In this document: piece by piece, positions 33,825 to 43,376 of the stretch | Numbering within the stretch: the first letter of the stretch is position 1 | How the letters are laid out: each line of letters starts with the position of its first letter | Assembly (NCBI GenBank): GCA_017577715.1 | Contig: PKRC01000002.1 | Location: 124,001-188,000 of the forward strand | Reading direction: 5' to 3' | From: Clostridia bacterium | Lineage (GTDB): Bacteria > Bacillota > Clostridia > Caldicoprobacterales > Caldicoprobacteraceae | Length of the DNA: 64,000 nucleotides | The notes under the pieces: generated by a model | What the model was told of the DNA's origin: nothing | The model's input: the letters and a program-made list of their open reading frames with translations, nothing else | The model's database searches: none | Program-made: the position numbers and the translations under genes

Positions 33825-36728
33825 ATGAAAAAAGATGTAATTAGGCTGGTCTCAAAAATTTGTATAGTGTCTATTATAATTCCCCTCATTTTGTTGAGTG
33901 TCGCTCCAGCATCTGCTGATTCTCCTTCTGAGGATGAAGCTGATGTGGATTTTGACTACGTTATAAGGCGTAAGAATACATATGATGAGTATATTTCCAA
34001 GTACAAGGATGCCCAAAGGCCTTCTCTGGAAATCGATATACCCGTGGTAAACTATGTGGATACTGATATGGATGTAAAGGTATATGAGGATTTTGAAGGT
34101 TCTCAAGGGAAATCCATATGGACCGATGAAGAGGGCTATATAACCTGGGAAGTAGAAGTCCCTCAGGCGGGGCTTTACAGCATATATATAGAATATTTTC
34201 CTGTGGAAGGGCGAAGCACCGATATAGAGCGAGAAATCTGGATAAATGGAGAATTACCGTTCTTTGATGCAAAGCACATCGTTTTAAGCCGCGTTTGGGC
34301 CAATGCCGAACCCATAAAGCAAGACAATAGGGGTAATGACTTAAGACCCCGTCAGGTAGAATCGCCCATATGGCAAACTGCCTGGTTTAAGGATTATATG
34401 GGCTATTATAATGAGCCATATCTTTTCTATTTCCAAAAAGGGAAGAATACTATTAAGCTGGTTTCAGTTAAGGAACCCATGGTGATAAAGACTATAAAGC
34501 TAGCTCAATATCCTGAGATACCTACTTATGAAGAGTATATAGAGAGCTGTTACGAAAAAGGATATAAAGTGGTAAAAACAGCACCTATATACATTCAGGG
34601 AGAAGACGCGGTTTATAAATCAGATCCTACTTTGTATCCCCTCAATGATCGTACGTCGCCGAATACCGTTCCATATCACAAGTCTAAGATTCGCCTAAAC
34701 ACTATTGGTGGATATAACTGGCGCATTCCAGGCCAGTGGATTGCCTGGCATGTAGAGGTGAAAGAGGCAGGGCTTTATCAGATAGTCATTAAAGGCCGTC
34801 AGAATATCACCAGGGGCGTATATTCCACCAGAAAATTGTTGATAAACGGAGAAGTGCCTTTTAAAGAAGCTGAAAGTTTAACCTTCAAATATTCGAGTAC
34901 ATGGCAGAATTTCGTGCTGGGAGATGGAGAAAAACCATATCTGTTTTATCTAAAAGAGGGCATAAATGAGATACGCATGGAAGTAGTTTTGGGTGATCTG
35001 GCTGAGATCTTGAGGATAGCAGAAGACAGCGTGTATATACTAAACAGCGCTTATCGCAAAATCATAATGATAACCGGCAGAAGCCCGGATCCATACCGGG
35101 ATTATGAGCTAGAGAAAAAGTTGCCTGAGGTAATAGCGACATTTCAGGAGCAGAGCAAGGTTTTGGCCGGACTTTCCGAAAGGTTTGTTGAGTATACGGG
35201 GCAAAGAGGGTCGCATAACGCAATACTGAATCGCTTGTCCTATCAGCTACAGGATATGGCCAGGAGGCCGCATACAATACAGAAGAGATTGCAACAGTTT
35301 AAGGATAATGTAGGGGCTCTTAGCGCCTGGATTCTGAATACCCGCGAGCAAGCGCTGGAAATAGATTACATAATAGTTTGCCATCCCGATACCGAGATTC
35401 CACCGGCTGAGGCTTCTTTTATCCAAAGGGCAATACACGAGATATCTGCCTTCTTTGCGTCCTTCTTTGAAGATTATGAAAGCGTCGGTGACGTGTACGA
35501 AGAAAGCGAAGAGGTTCTTACCGTATGGGTGCTCAGCGGACGCGATCAGGCGCAGGTTATAAAGAGGATGATCGATGATAGCTTTACGCCTAAATACGGG
35601 ATTCCCGTCAATGTCAAGCTGGTACAGCCTCAGGTTTTATTGCCTGCAACCGTGGCAGGTAGAGGCCCCGATGTGGCACTGCCTGTTGGCAACGGCGAAC
35701 CCCTTAACTACGCTTTGAGAAATGCCGCCGTCGACCTGACCCAATTCGAGGACTTCAATGAAGTGATAAAGGAATTTCACCCGAGCGCAATTTTACCGTA
35801 TAGATTCGAAGGTGGAGTATACGGCTTGCCCGACCAGCAGCAATTTCCCATGATGTTTTACCGGACCGATATTTTGGAAGAACTGGGAATTGAGCCGCCC
35901 GAGACCTGGGAGGACCTTTACGCTATATTACCCGACATACAGAAGAACAACATGGACGTGGGCGTTCCCATAACGGTAAATAACGACCCATGGGGCGCTA
36001 TGTTGACCTACAGCACGCTGTTATATCAACGGGGTGGGCAACTATATAATGAGGGTGGCATTTCTAGCGCCCTGGATACAGAGGAAGCCATTGACGCCTT
36101 TAAGGAATGGACCAATCTGTATTTAAATTACAAATTTCCGCTAGAATTTGATGCGGCTAACAGGTTTAGGACAGGAGAAATGCCCATTGTTATCAACGAA
36201 TACTGGCTTTACAACGTTTTGCAGGTATTTGCGCCGGAATTGAGAGGGCTGTGGGAGATGGCGCCAATACCGGGTATTAGGCGGGAAGATGGAACCGTTG
36301 ATCGCTCCACAACGAGCGGTGGCTATGGAATAATGATGTTGAGTTCGGCTAAGGATAAAGAGGCAGCGTGGAAGTTCATGAAATGGTGGGTCAGCTCTGA
36401 TACCCAAACCAGATATGGGAGGGAGCTGGAGAGCGTGATGGGCTCCTCTGCACGTCATCCAACTGCCAATATAGTAGCAGCCAGCAAACTGCCGTGGCCG
36501 GTGAAGGACTATAAATCCCTTGAAGAGCAAAGAAAATGGGTAAAAGGGAATCCGGAAGTGCCGGGAGGGTATTTTACCTCAAGGCACCTTAACAACGCTT
36601 TCAGGAAAGTGGTATTGAATGGGGCAGATCCGAGAGAAACTCTGCTCGATTACGTAAGAGTTATTAACGAAGAGATAGACAACAAGAGAAAAGAATTTGG
36701 TTTAAAGCTCAGGGATGAGGTGAAATAA
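33825..36728 (+). CDS. ABC transporter solute-binding protein with N-terminal carbohydrate-binding-like domains
   Basis: Secreted protein of 967 aa. A signal peptide (to about residue 32, APASADS) is followed by two similar beta-rich domains (about 65-220 and 245-400) with repeats such as GYITWEVEVPQAGLYSIYIE and GQWIAWHVEVKEAGLYQIVI, which look like carbohydrate-binding modules of the CBM35/CBM6 type. A helical linker comes next, then a family 1 sugar-binding-protein domain from about residue 560 (LTVWVLSGRDQAQVIKRMID). No lipobox is seen. Usual binding proteins have 400-550 aa, so this is a fusion. The start is ATG 33825 with GAAGGGG upstream. It heads the operon of two permeases. Confidence 0.85.
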   Translation: MKKDVIRLVSKICIVSIIIPLILLSVAPASADSPSEDEADVDFDYVIRRKNTYDEYISKYKDAQRPSLEIDIPVVNYVDTDMDVKVYEDFEGSQGKSIWTDEEGYITWEVEVPQAGLYSIYIEYFPVEGRSTDIEREIWINGELPFFDAKHIVLSRVWANAEPIKQDNRGNDLRPRQVESPIWQTAWFKDYMGYYNEPYLFYFQKGKNTIKLVSVKEPMVIKTIKLAQYPEIPTYEEYIESCYEKGYKVVKTAPIYIQGEDAVYKSDPTLYPLNDRTSPNTVPYHKSKIRLNTIGGYNWRIPGQWIAWHVEVKEAGLYQIVIKGRQNITRGVYSTRKLLINGEVPFKEAESLTFKYSSTWQNFVLGDGEKPYLFYLKEGINEIRMEVVLGDLAEILRIAEDSVYILNSAYRKIIMITGRSPDPYRDYELEKKLPEVIATFQEQSKVLAGLSERFVEYTGQRGSHNAILNRLSYQLQDMARRPHTIQKRLQQFKDNVGALSAWILNTREQALEIDYIIVCHPDTEIPPAEASFIQRAIHEISAFFASFFEDYESVGDVYEESEEVLTVWVLSGRDQAQVIKRMIDDSFTPKYGIPVNVKLVQPQVLLPATVAGRGPDVALPVGNGEPLNYALRNAAVDLTQFEDFNEVIKEFHPSAILPYRFEGGVYGLPDQQQFPMMFYRTDILEELGIEPPETWEDLYAILPDIQKNNMDVGVPITVNNDPWGAMLTYSTLLYQRGGQLYNEGGISSALDTEEAIDAFKEWTNLYLNYKFPLEFDAANRFRTGEMPIVINEYWLYNVLQVFAPELRGLWEMAPIPGIRREDGTVDRSTTSGGYGIMMLSSAKDKEAAWKFMKWWVSSDTQTRYGRELESVMGSSARHPTANIVAASKLPWPVKDYKSLEEQRKWVKGNPEVPGGYFTSRHLNNAFRKVVLNGADPRETLLDYVRVINEEIDNKRKEFGLKLRDEVK

Positions 36729-37685
36729 ATGCCTGTATTAGCTGAAAGAAAACTTTCAACTTCGATTCCGTTTTTGTCAACTAGGAATAAGCTGGTTTCT
36801 CTGAAGAATGAGATAATTAAGCATAGGGTTTCTTATCTTTTTCTAGCACCTTACGCCATCATATTTTTGACCTTTACTGTGATCCCGGTGGTAGTATCGT
36901 TGTTTCTCAGCTTTACTTATTTTAATATACTGGAAACGCCTAAATTCATCGGTTGGCAAAACTATATAAGGTTGTTTTTAGGCGATGACATATTTCTAAT
37001 TGCTGTAAAGAATACCTTTTTGCTGGCGGCCATTACCGGGCCCATTGGGTATTTAGCATCGTTTTTGTTTGCATGGTTTATTAATGAACTACCTCCCAAA
37101 ATTAGGGCTTTTCTAATACTCCTCTTTTATGCACCGTCGATTTCTGGCAACGTTTATATGATATGGACTGTTATGTTTAGCGGCGACATATATGGCTATG
37201 TGAACTCAACTTTAATTAAACTTGGGATCATAAATGAGCCTATTCAGTGGTTAAAAGATCCGAAATATATGATGCCAGTGATAATGGTTGTCATATTGTG
37301 GATGAGTTTAGGAACCGGATTCTTAGCATTTGTAGCAGGATTGCAGAGTATAGAAAGATCACAATATGAGGCAGCAATAGTTGATGGGATTAAAAATCGC
37401 TGGCAGGAACTGTGGTATATAACTCTGCCAAATATGAAGCCAATGCTTATGTTTGGTGCCGTTATGGCCATTACCAACTCCTTTGCTGTGGGAGATGTCA
37501 CGGCGGCACTGGCCGGCTTGCCCAGTACCGATTATGCTGCTCATACGGTAGTTAACCATCTAGTCGACTATGGCACCATCCGCTTTGAAATGGGGTATGC
37601 ATCGGCAATTGCTACCGTATTGTTTATCGTCATGGTGGGATGTAACAGGATCATTCAGAATCTATTGAGAAAACTGGGGAGGTAA
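36729..37685 (+). CDS. ABC sugar transporter permease (LplB/UgpA type)
   Basis: Membrane subunit, 318 aa, with a first span SYLFLAPYAIIFLTFTVIPV and an EAA loop (YEAAIVDGIKNRWQELWYIT). The ATG directly follows the stop of the binding-protein gene, and the next permease starts 3 nt after its end, so translation is coupled. Imports the ligand of the preceding binding protein, probably an oligosaccharide from mannan or xylan. Confidence 0.9.
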   Translation: MPVLAERKLSTSIPFLSTRNKLVSLKNEIIKHRVSYLFLAPYAIIFLTFTVIPVVVSLFLSFTYFNILETPKFIGWQNYIRLFLGDDIFLIAVKNTFLLAAITGPIGYLASFLFAWFINELPPKIRAFLILLFYAPSISGNVYMIWTVMFSGDIYGYVNSTLIKLGIINEPIQWLKDPKYMMPVIMVVILWMSLGTGFLAFVAGLQSIERSQYEAAIVDGIKNRWQELWYITLPNMKPMLMFGAVMAITNSFAVGDVTAALAGLPSTDYAAHTVVNHLVDYGTIRFEMGYASAIATVLFIVMVGCNRIIQNLLRKLGR

Positions 37686-37687
37686 AG

Positions 37688-38554
37688 ATGGTAAAAGCAA
37701 AATATAATCCCAAACGGCCCAATCGCTCTCTGGCAGGAGATATTGCCAATATCGTTGTCCTACTTATATTCGCCGCGTTTACAGCCCTCCCAATGGTTTA
37801 TGCTATATGTAACGCTTTTAAGCCATTGGATGAGATATTCATGTTCCCACCAAGATTTTTTGTAAGAAATCCTACCTTAGATAATTTTAGAGACCTGTTC
37901 CTGCTAATGGCTCAATCATGGGTCCCATTTTCGAGATATATATTCAATACCCTATTTATTACGGCGGTTGGGACGGGAGGGCACGTAATAATTGCTTCGA
38001 TGGCGGCATATGTGCTTGAAAAGCATAAATTTCCCGGCGCCAAGCTGTTCTTTAATATAGTCGTCACCTCGCTGATGTTTTCTCCTGTGGTGACGGCCAT
38101 CCCCAATTACATGGTTATGGCAAAGCTCAACTGGCTCGATACATATTGGGCATTGATTATTCCGGCGTTCGGTTATTCCCTGGGCTTATTCCTTATGAAG
38201 CAGTTCATGATTACAGTACCTGACTCCTTGATCGAGTCGGCTCGCATGGATGGGGCAAGCGAGTTCAGGATCTTTTGGCAGATTGTAATGCCCTGCGTAA
38301 AGCCCGGATGGTTGACACTTATAATATTTTCCTTCCAAAGCCTGTGGGGTAATACGGGGGGAACGTTTATTTACAGCGAAGAGTTAAAGCCTTTACCGTA
38401 TGCCCTTAACCAGATTCTGATGGGCGGATATGCAAGAGCCGGCGTAGGTGCAGCGGTCGTGTTCATCATGATGATCATACCCATTATAATGTTTATGGTG
38501 ACGCAGAGCAACGTCATACAAACCATGACGACTTCTGGTTTTAAGGATGAATAG
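37688..38554 (+). CDS. ABC sugar transporter permease (LplC/MalG type)
   Basis: Second membrane subunit of the same importer, 288 aa. A membrane span IVVLLIFAAFTALPMVYAIC is followed by further spans and the EAA loop (LIESARMDGASEFRIFWQIV). The C-terminus QTMTTSGFKDE fits the family. Starts with GGGGAGGTAAAG before the ATG and overlaps a possible upstream start of the next gene by 8 nt. Confidence 0.9.
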   Translation: MVKAKYNPKRPNRSLAGDIANIVVLLIFAAFTALPMVYAICNAFKPLDEIFMFPPRFFVRNPTLDNFRDLFLLMAQSWVPFSRYIFNTLFITAVGTGGHVIIASMAAYVLEKHKFPGAKLFFNIVVTSLMFSPVVTAIPNYMVMAKLNWLDTYWALIIPAFGYSLGLFLMKQFMITVPDSLIESARMDGASEFRIFWQIVMPCVKPGWLTLIIFSFQSLWGNTGGTFIYSEELKPLPYALNQILMGGYARAGVGAAVVFIMMIIPIIMFMVTQSNVIQTMTTSGFKDE

Positions 38555-38573
38555 AGGAAGGGGGATAGGGGCG

Positions 38574-40061
38574 TTGAAGCCAAAGAGATGTATGGTGTTG
38601 CTGATTGCAATGATGATCTTGTTGAGCTCACGGGCGGCCTATGCCGATGCACCCTATAATAGCTATACCTACGATTATTGGGGGACGCCTGTGCCTTCAC
38701 CTGCTCCCTATCTTCCCATTAGGATAATTGACGGGACCAGCCTGGGAGTGGGTAATTTTTCCACTCCAATGGATATCTTTGTATCGCAGGATAATAAGAT
38801 TTATGTTGTGGATTCGGGGAATAACCGGATTGTGGTGTTAAATGAAAGGTTTGAGGTGCAGAAGGTCATCGATGGCTTTGTAAAGGATGGAGGCAGGGAT
38901 ACCTTCAGTAAACCGCAGGGCGTGTTTGTCAACGAAAAAGGAGAGATATACATAGCCGATACTGATAATGCCAGGATAGTTCATCTGGATGCGGAGGGGA
39001 ATTACATAAGGGAAATAGGCCCTCCGGAAGGCGAAATAATACCGCCCGACTTTCAATATCGCCCTACAGCTTTGGTAGAGGGTAAGGGCAAAAGGCTGTA
39101 TGTGATATCGCAAGGCGTAAACCAGGGGTTAATCGAGTTTGATAAGGACGGCGTTTTCAGGGGGTTTGTAGGAGCGCCCAAAGTGAGTTTTAACATTATC
39201 GACTACTTTTGGAAATTAATTGCAACCCAGGAACAGCGGGAAAGGATGCAGGACTTCGTTCCTACGGAATATAATAGTATAGATATTGATGAAGATGGAT
39301 TTATGTATGTGACTACTAGCACCATATCTGAGTCAGATATACGTAATGCCATAAATAGCCGTTCTCAGGATGATCGTTACGCTCCTATTAGGAAGCTCAA
39401 CCCAACCGGAGAGGATATACTCAGGCGATACGGCTATTTCCCGCCTGTTGGTGATATAGTGTTCAGATCACGAGGTTATGCTGAGTCGGGTAACTCACAA
39501 TTTGTAGATGTGTGCGTGGAGCCATACGGCATATACAGTGTGCTCGATAAGAGGAAGGGTAGGATATTTACATACGATTCTGACGGGAATTTGTTATACG
39601 TTTTCGGCGGATTGGGAAACAGAATGGGAACTTTTAGAAATCCCGTTTCTATTGACATTATAAATGATAACTACTTAGTACTCGACAATATCACTGGGTA
39701 TATTACGGTATTTGAACCAACGGAATACGGGAAACTACTAAAAGAGGCGATTACCTTACATCAGCAGGGAAAATACGATGAATCCACAGCAAAGTGGGAG
39801 GAAGTGTTAAAGCTCAATGCCAATTTGGAGCTTGCCTATGTAGGCATGGGCAAGGCCTTTTTGAGGAAGGACGAATTTGACACTGCCATGAAGTACTTCA
39901 GGCTGGGCAATAAGAGGGATTATTACAGCAATGCTTTTAAGCTGTTTAGAAAAGAAGTGGTTGGCAGAAACTTTGGATTGTTTGTGATGGGCATTGTGGT
40001 CATCTGCGTGCTGTGGTGGCTTTATCTTAAAAGGAAGGGCAGAAAAGAGGTGCGAATGTAA
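38574..40061 (+). CDS. Secreted NHL-repeat protein with TPR and C-terminal membrane anchor
   Basis: About 495 aa. A signal peptide (CMVLLIAMMILLSSRAAYAD) precedes NHL beta-propeller repeats (FSTPMDIFVSQDNKIYVVDS, FSKPQGVFVNEKGEIYIADT), a TPR pair (about residues 390-450, QQGKYDESTAKWEEVLKLNA) and a terminal membrane span (FGLFVMGIVVICVLWWLYLK) with a basic tail. It is thus held on the outer face of the membrane. The frame is open to ATG 38547; TTG 38574 is the alternative start with GGGGG upstream. Its place between permease genes suggests an accessory role in transport; the exact function is unknown. Confidence 0.8.
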   Translation: MKPKRCMVLLIAMMILLSSRAAYADAPYNSYTYDYWGTPVPSPAPYLPIRIIDGTSLGVGNFSTPMDIFVSQDNKIYVVDSGNNRIVVLNERFEVQKVIDGFVKDGGRDTFSKPQGVFVNEKGEIYIADTDNARIVHLDAEGNYIREIGPPEGEIIPPDFQYRPTALVEGKGKRLYVISQGVNQGLIEFDKDGVFRGFVGAPKVSFNIIDYFWKLIATQEQRERMQDFVPTEYNSIDIDEDGFMYVTTSTISESDIRNAINSRSQDDRYAPIRKLNPTGEDILRRYGYFPPVGDIVFRSRGYAESGNSQFVDVCVEPYGIYSVLDKRKGRIFTYDSDGNLLYVFGGLGNRMGTFRNPVSIDIINDNYLVLDNITGYITVFEPTEYGKLLKEAITLHQQGKYDESTAKWEEVLKLNANLELAYVGMGKAFLRKDEFDTAMKYFRLGNKRDYYSNAFKLFRKEVVGRNFGLFVMGIVVICVLWWLYLKRKGRKEVRM

Positions 40062-40685
40062 ATGGAAACATTGCGAGCTTTGAGATATTCTTTCTATCTT
40101 ATATTTCATCCCTTTGATGGGTTTTGGGATTTAAAGCACGAAAAACGGGGCAATTTGAAGGCGGCCATTATCATAGTCTTTCTTCTGTGCGTAACGTTTA
40201 TCTTGCGCAGGCAGTTGACAGGATTTATATTTAATACCGTCAAATTAATAGAGCTTAACATCTTTCTGGAAATCAGCAGCGTAATAGTGCCGTTCTTGCT
40301 GTGGTGCATAGCCAACTGGTGTTTGACGACCCTGATGGACGGGGAAGGGAGCTTCAAGGATATAGTAATAACTTCGGCGTATGCACTGACCCCTATAATA
40401 ATCATAAATCTACCCCTCATACCGTTTAGCAACGTCATCACCGCCGAAGAGGGAGCCTTTTTTTACTTTTTCAATTCCTTGGCTGTGGCCTGGTCCGCAT
40501 TGCTGATGGTGATAGGCACCAGCGTAGTGCACCAGTATTCGATGAGAAAAGCTATTTTTACCTGCATACTCATCGTAGTAGGGATGGGCATCATAATCTT
40601 CATTGCCCTGCTATTTTTCAACCTGATTCACCAGATGTACTGGTTCTTTTATTCAATATATAAAGAGATATCATTAAGGATGTAA
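40062..40685 (+). CDS. Yip1-domain membrane protein
   Basis: Membrane protein of 207 aa with five hydrophobic segments and the Yip1-type start (LRYSFYLIFHPFDGFWDLKH). It directly follows the NHL gene (stop and ATG adjacent) and precedes the DUF5696 gene by 17 nt. Function in bacteria is unknown; the three-gene block NHL, Yip1, DUF5696 inside a sugar-transporter operon suggests they act together at the cell surface. Confidence 0.75.
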   Translation: METLRALRYSFYLIFHPFDGFWDLKHEKRGNLKAAIIIVFLLCVTFILRRQLTGFIFNTVKLIELNIFLEISSVIVPFLLWCIANWCLTTLMDGEGSFKDIVITSAYALTPIIIINLPLIPFSNVITAEEGAFFYFFNSLAVAWSALLMVIGTSVVHQYSMRKAIFTCILIVVGMGIIIFIALLFFNLIHQMYWFFYSIYKEISLRM

Positions 40686-40702
40686 GAAAGGTTGAATGGG
40701 TT

Positions 40703-43372
40703 ATGAAGATGAAAAGGATAGCCGCATTTGCAGTTATATTCTCCTTGCTTTTCGTCAATATAGGAGCTTATAGCCAGACAGAAGGTGAAGATCCGGAAGA
40801 AAGCCAGGCGGTTTTTCTGGAGGCTATTGATGAAAGCGTGGATGAGTCTGCTGCCTCTGTAGAGGATAAAGGGCAAGAAAATATTGCTGCCGGGCAGGAG
40901 CAGAAGAACATCGATTTTAGCCGTCAGGTCCCAGCAGACATGCGCCTGGTAGCCCGCAACGATTATCTTGAGCTCTATATTAATGATGAGACTACCGAAG
41001 TTGCCGTTAAGGATAAGAGGAGTGGGTACATATGGTATACCAATCCCCAGGACCGGAATAGGGACAGCAGGGCTGCGGGAGTAAACAAGGACCTGCTGGC
41101 TTCACAGATGACAATTACCTACTATACTCCTTCTTCTCAAGCGAAGATCATGAACAATTATACCGACAGCGTGCAGCTTGGACAGTTTGAGATAGAGACG
41201 ATAGAAAATGGAGTGAAGGTAACCTATCGCATAGGAAAAGAAAGCAAGGTCTACGTCGTGCCGCAGGTGATCAGCAAGGAACGGATGGAAGAGAAGATTC
41301 TAAAGAATTTAAGCGACACCGATGCAAGAAAGGTATTAAGGCAATATCGACTGTTTAGCTTGGAAAAGGCAAGCGAGAGGAGGAAACAGGAGCTGCTGGC
41401 CCAGTATCCTACCCTGGCGAATGGCGACCTATATGTGTTGGTTGAGAACATCAGGGATTACATGAAGGAAAGCCTTCAGGAGATAATATTGTCTGCCGGC
41501 TATACTCTGGAAGACATGAATGAGGACCATAAAGCCAATAATGTTCCACCCGCAGAGGCCAATAAAGAGGTTTTTAAGATACCAATAGAATATGTTTTGG
41601 ATGGGGAAAACCTGGTGGTAAGGATACCAACTGACGAGATAGAGTACCACCACGATTCCTATCCGCTTTACAGCTTGAGGCTGCTGGAATTTTTCGGCGC
41701 TGCTGGTTTGCAGGATGAAGGCTACATGCTGGTGCCGGACGGTTCGGGAGCCCTAATCTACCTCAACAACAATAAATTAGCCTCTTCATCATACTTCATA
41801 AATATATACGGGAATGACAGGTCCGTACCTCTGACCGAGCGTTCCAGCTTGATAGAACAGGCATATTTGCCCGTATTCGGCATGAAGAAAGGAGATAAAG
41901 CGTTATTTGCCATCATCGAGTCGGGAGATGCCATGGCACGGGTATGCGCCGACATAAGCGGAAGGGTAAATTCCTATAATTCAGTATGCGCGGAGTTTGT
42001 TTTGATACCGAACGATGTTCTTGATATAAGTGATTATTCGGGGAACTATGTGATCATGGTATATCAGCCCCGCATTTTCAAGGGGGATATAAAGATAAGA
42101 TACGTTTTCCTGAACGGCGAGGATGCCAATTATGCGGGGATGGCCAGATATTACAGAAAGTATTTAGAGAATCAGTATGGCATGGTACAGAGACAGCAAT
42201 ACGATGACGTACCTTTTTATGTGGAGCTGATAGGTGCCATCAGAAAGGTGCGTTCCATAGCCGGGGTACCCGTCAACGTTCTTCAACCGGTAACAACATA
42301 CGACCAGGCGATTGAAATTCTGGAGGAGTTAAAGAAAGGCGGCGTGAATGACATAGTATTAAAATATACCGGATGGGCCAACGGAGGGGTACACCATACC
42401 ATACCTTCAAGCGTGAAGTTGATATCCAAGCTGGGCGGCTCCAGGGCGTTCAACAGATTGACGGCTTTTTTGGAGCAAAACCAAATCGATTATTTTATGG
42501 ATTTTGGCATTGTATACGCTTATAAGAACACCCTGTTTGATGACTTCATAGTCCGTGCCCACGCTTCCCGCTATATAACGAAAGAGGTTGCCAGCATATA
42601 CGATTACAATATAGCAACTGACGTCCAGGACTACGATAGGGGACCCTATTACATAATCAGCCCTTCTAAAATTCCTTCCATTGTGGATGGCATGATAAAG
42701 GGTCTACAGCGACTGTCTGTAAAGGGGGTTTCCATAAGGGATGCCGCTATTGACGTTAACTCCGATTTCAGAGAAAAGCGCCTTATCGATAGACAGCAAG
42801 CAAGGGATATTCTGGAGGCGCAGTTTGAAAAGATTAAAAACTCAGGGTTAGGGCTGATGGTGGATGGAGGGAATGCTTATTCCCTGCCCTACGTTGACCA
42901 CATTGTGAACATTCCAGAAGAGTCTAACAGGTTTTATATAACCGACGAGAGCGTTCCATTTTTCCAAATGGTCATTAGAGGACACATAAATTACGCAGGA
43001 GAGCCTGTAAACCTTGCTTCTGATTACAAGAAAGCGGTACTCAAGGCCATAGAGGTTGGAGGAGGCTTATACTTTACCTTTATCTATGATGAAAACTCCG
43101 CCGTTAAGGAGACCTACTATGATAACTATTATTCCTGCGAATACCGTATATGGCTTGACAGGGCTTTGGAGTTTTACAGAGAAGTCAATGAAGCTTTGAA
43201 AGACGTGCAAGGGCAGACCATAGTGAACCATGAAAAGCTGGCAGAAAATGTGTATAGAACGACTTTTGAAAACGGGGTACAGGTAATCGTAAATTATAAC
43301 AGCGAAGACGTAAACATCCAGGGCATGACCATTGAGGGGAAGGGATACAAGGTATTAAAGGGAGGAAGGTAA
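40703..43372 (+). CDS. DUF5696 secreted protein
   Basis: An 889-aa exported protein: signal peptide (MKMKRIAAFAVIFSLLFVNI), an acidic linker (about residues 25-75), then a beta-rich part (LELYINDETTEVAVKDKRSG) and a TIM-barrel-like part (DQAIEILEELKKGGVNDIVL, ISKLGGSRAFNRLTAFLEQN). This domain pattern fits DUF5696, found next to LplB/LplC-type transporters and with a fold that resembles glycoside hydrolases. No activity can be assigned from sequence. It is translated close to the permease gene downstream (4 nt gap). Confidence 0.78.
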   Translation: MKMKRIAAFAVIFSLLFVNIGAYSQTEGEDPEESQAVFLEAIDESVDESAASVEDKGQENIAAGQEQKNIDFSRQVPADMRLVARNDYLELYINDETTEVAVKDKRSGYIWYTNPQDRNRDSRAAGVNKDLLASQMTITYYTPSSQAKIMNNYTDSVQLGQFEIETIENGVKVTYRIGKESKVYVVPQVISKERMEEKILKNLSDTDARKVLRQYRLFSLEKASERRKQELLAQYPTLANGDLYVLVENIRDYMKESLQEIILSAGYTLEDMNEDHKANNVPPAEANKEVFKIPIEYVLDGENLVVRIPTDEIEYHHDSYPLYSLRLLEFFGAAGLQDEGYMLVPDGSGALIYLNNNKLASSSYFINIYGNDRSVPLTERSSLIEQAYLPVFGMKKGDKALFAIIESGDAMARVCADISGRVNSYNSVCAEFVLIPNDVLDISDYSGNYVIMVYQPRIFKGDIKIRYVFLNGEDANYAGMARYYRKYLENQYGMVQRQQYDDVPFYVELIGAIRKVRSIAGVPVNVLQPVTTYDQAIEILEELKKGGVNDIVLKYTGWANGGVHHTIPSSVKLISKLGGSRAFNRLTAFLEQNQIDYFMDFGIVYAYKNTLFDDFIVRAHASRYITKEVASIYDYNIATDVQDYDRGPYYIISPSKIPSIVDGMIKGLQRLSVKGVSIRDAAIDVNSDFREKRLIDRQQARDILEAQFEKIKNSGLGLMVDGGNAYSLPYVDHIVNIPEESNRFYITDESVPFFQMVIRGHINYAGEPVNLASDYKKAVLKAIEVGGGLYFTFIYDENSAVKETYYDNYYSCEYRIWLDRALEFYREVNEALKDVQGQTIVNHEKLAENVYRTTFENGVQVIVNYNSEDVNIQGMTIEGKGYKVLKGGR

Positions 43373-43376
43373 TTTT

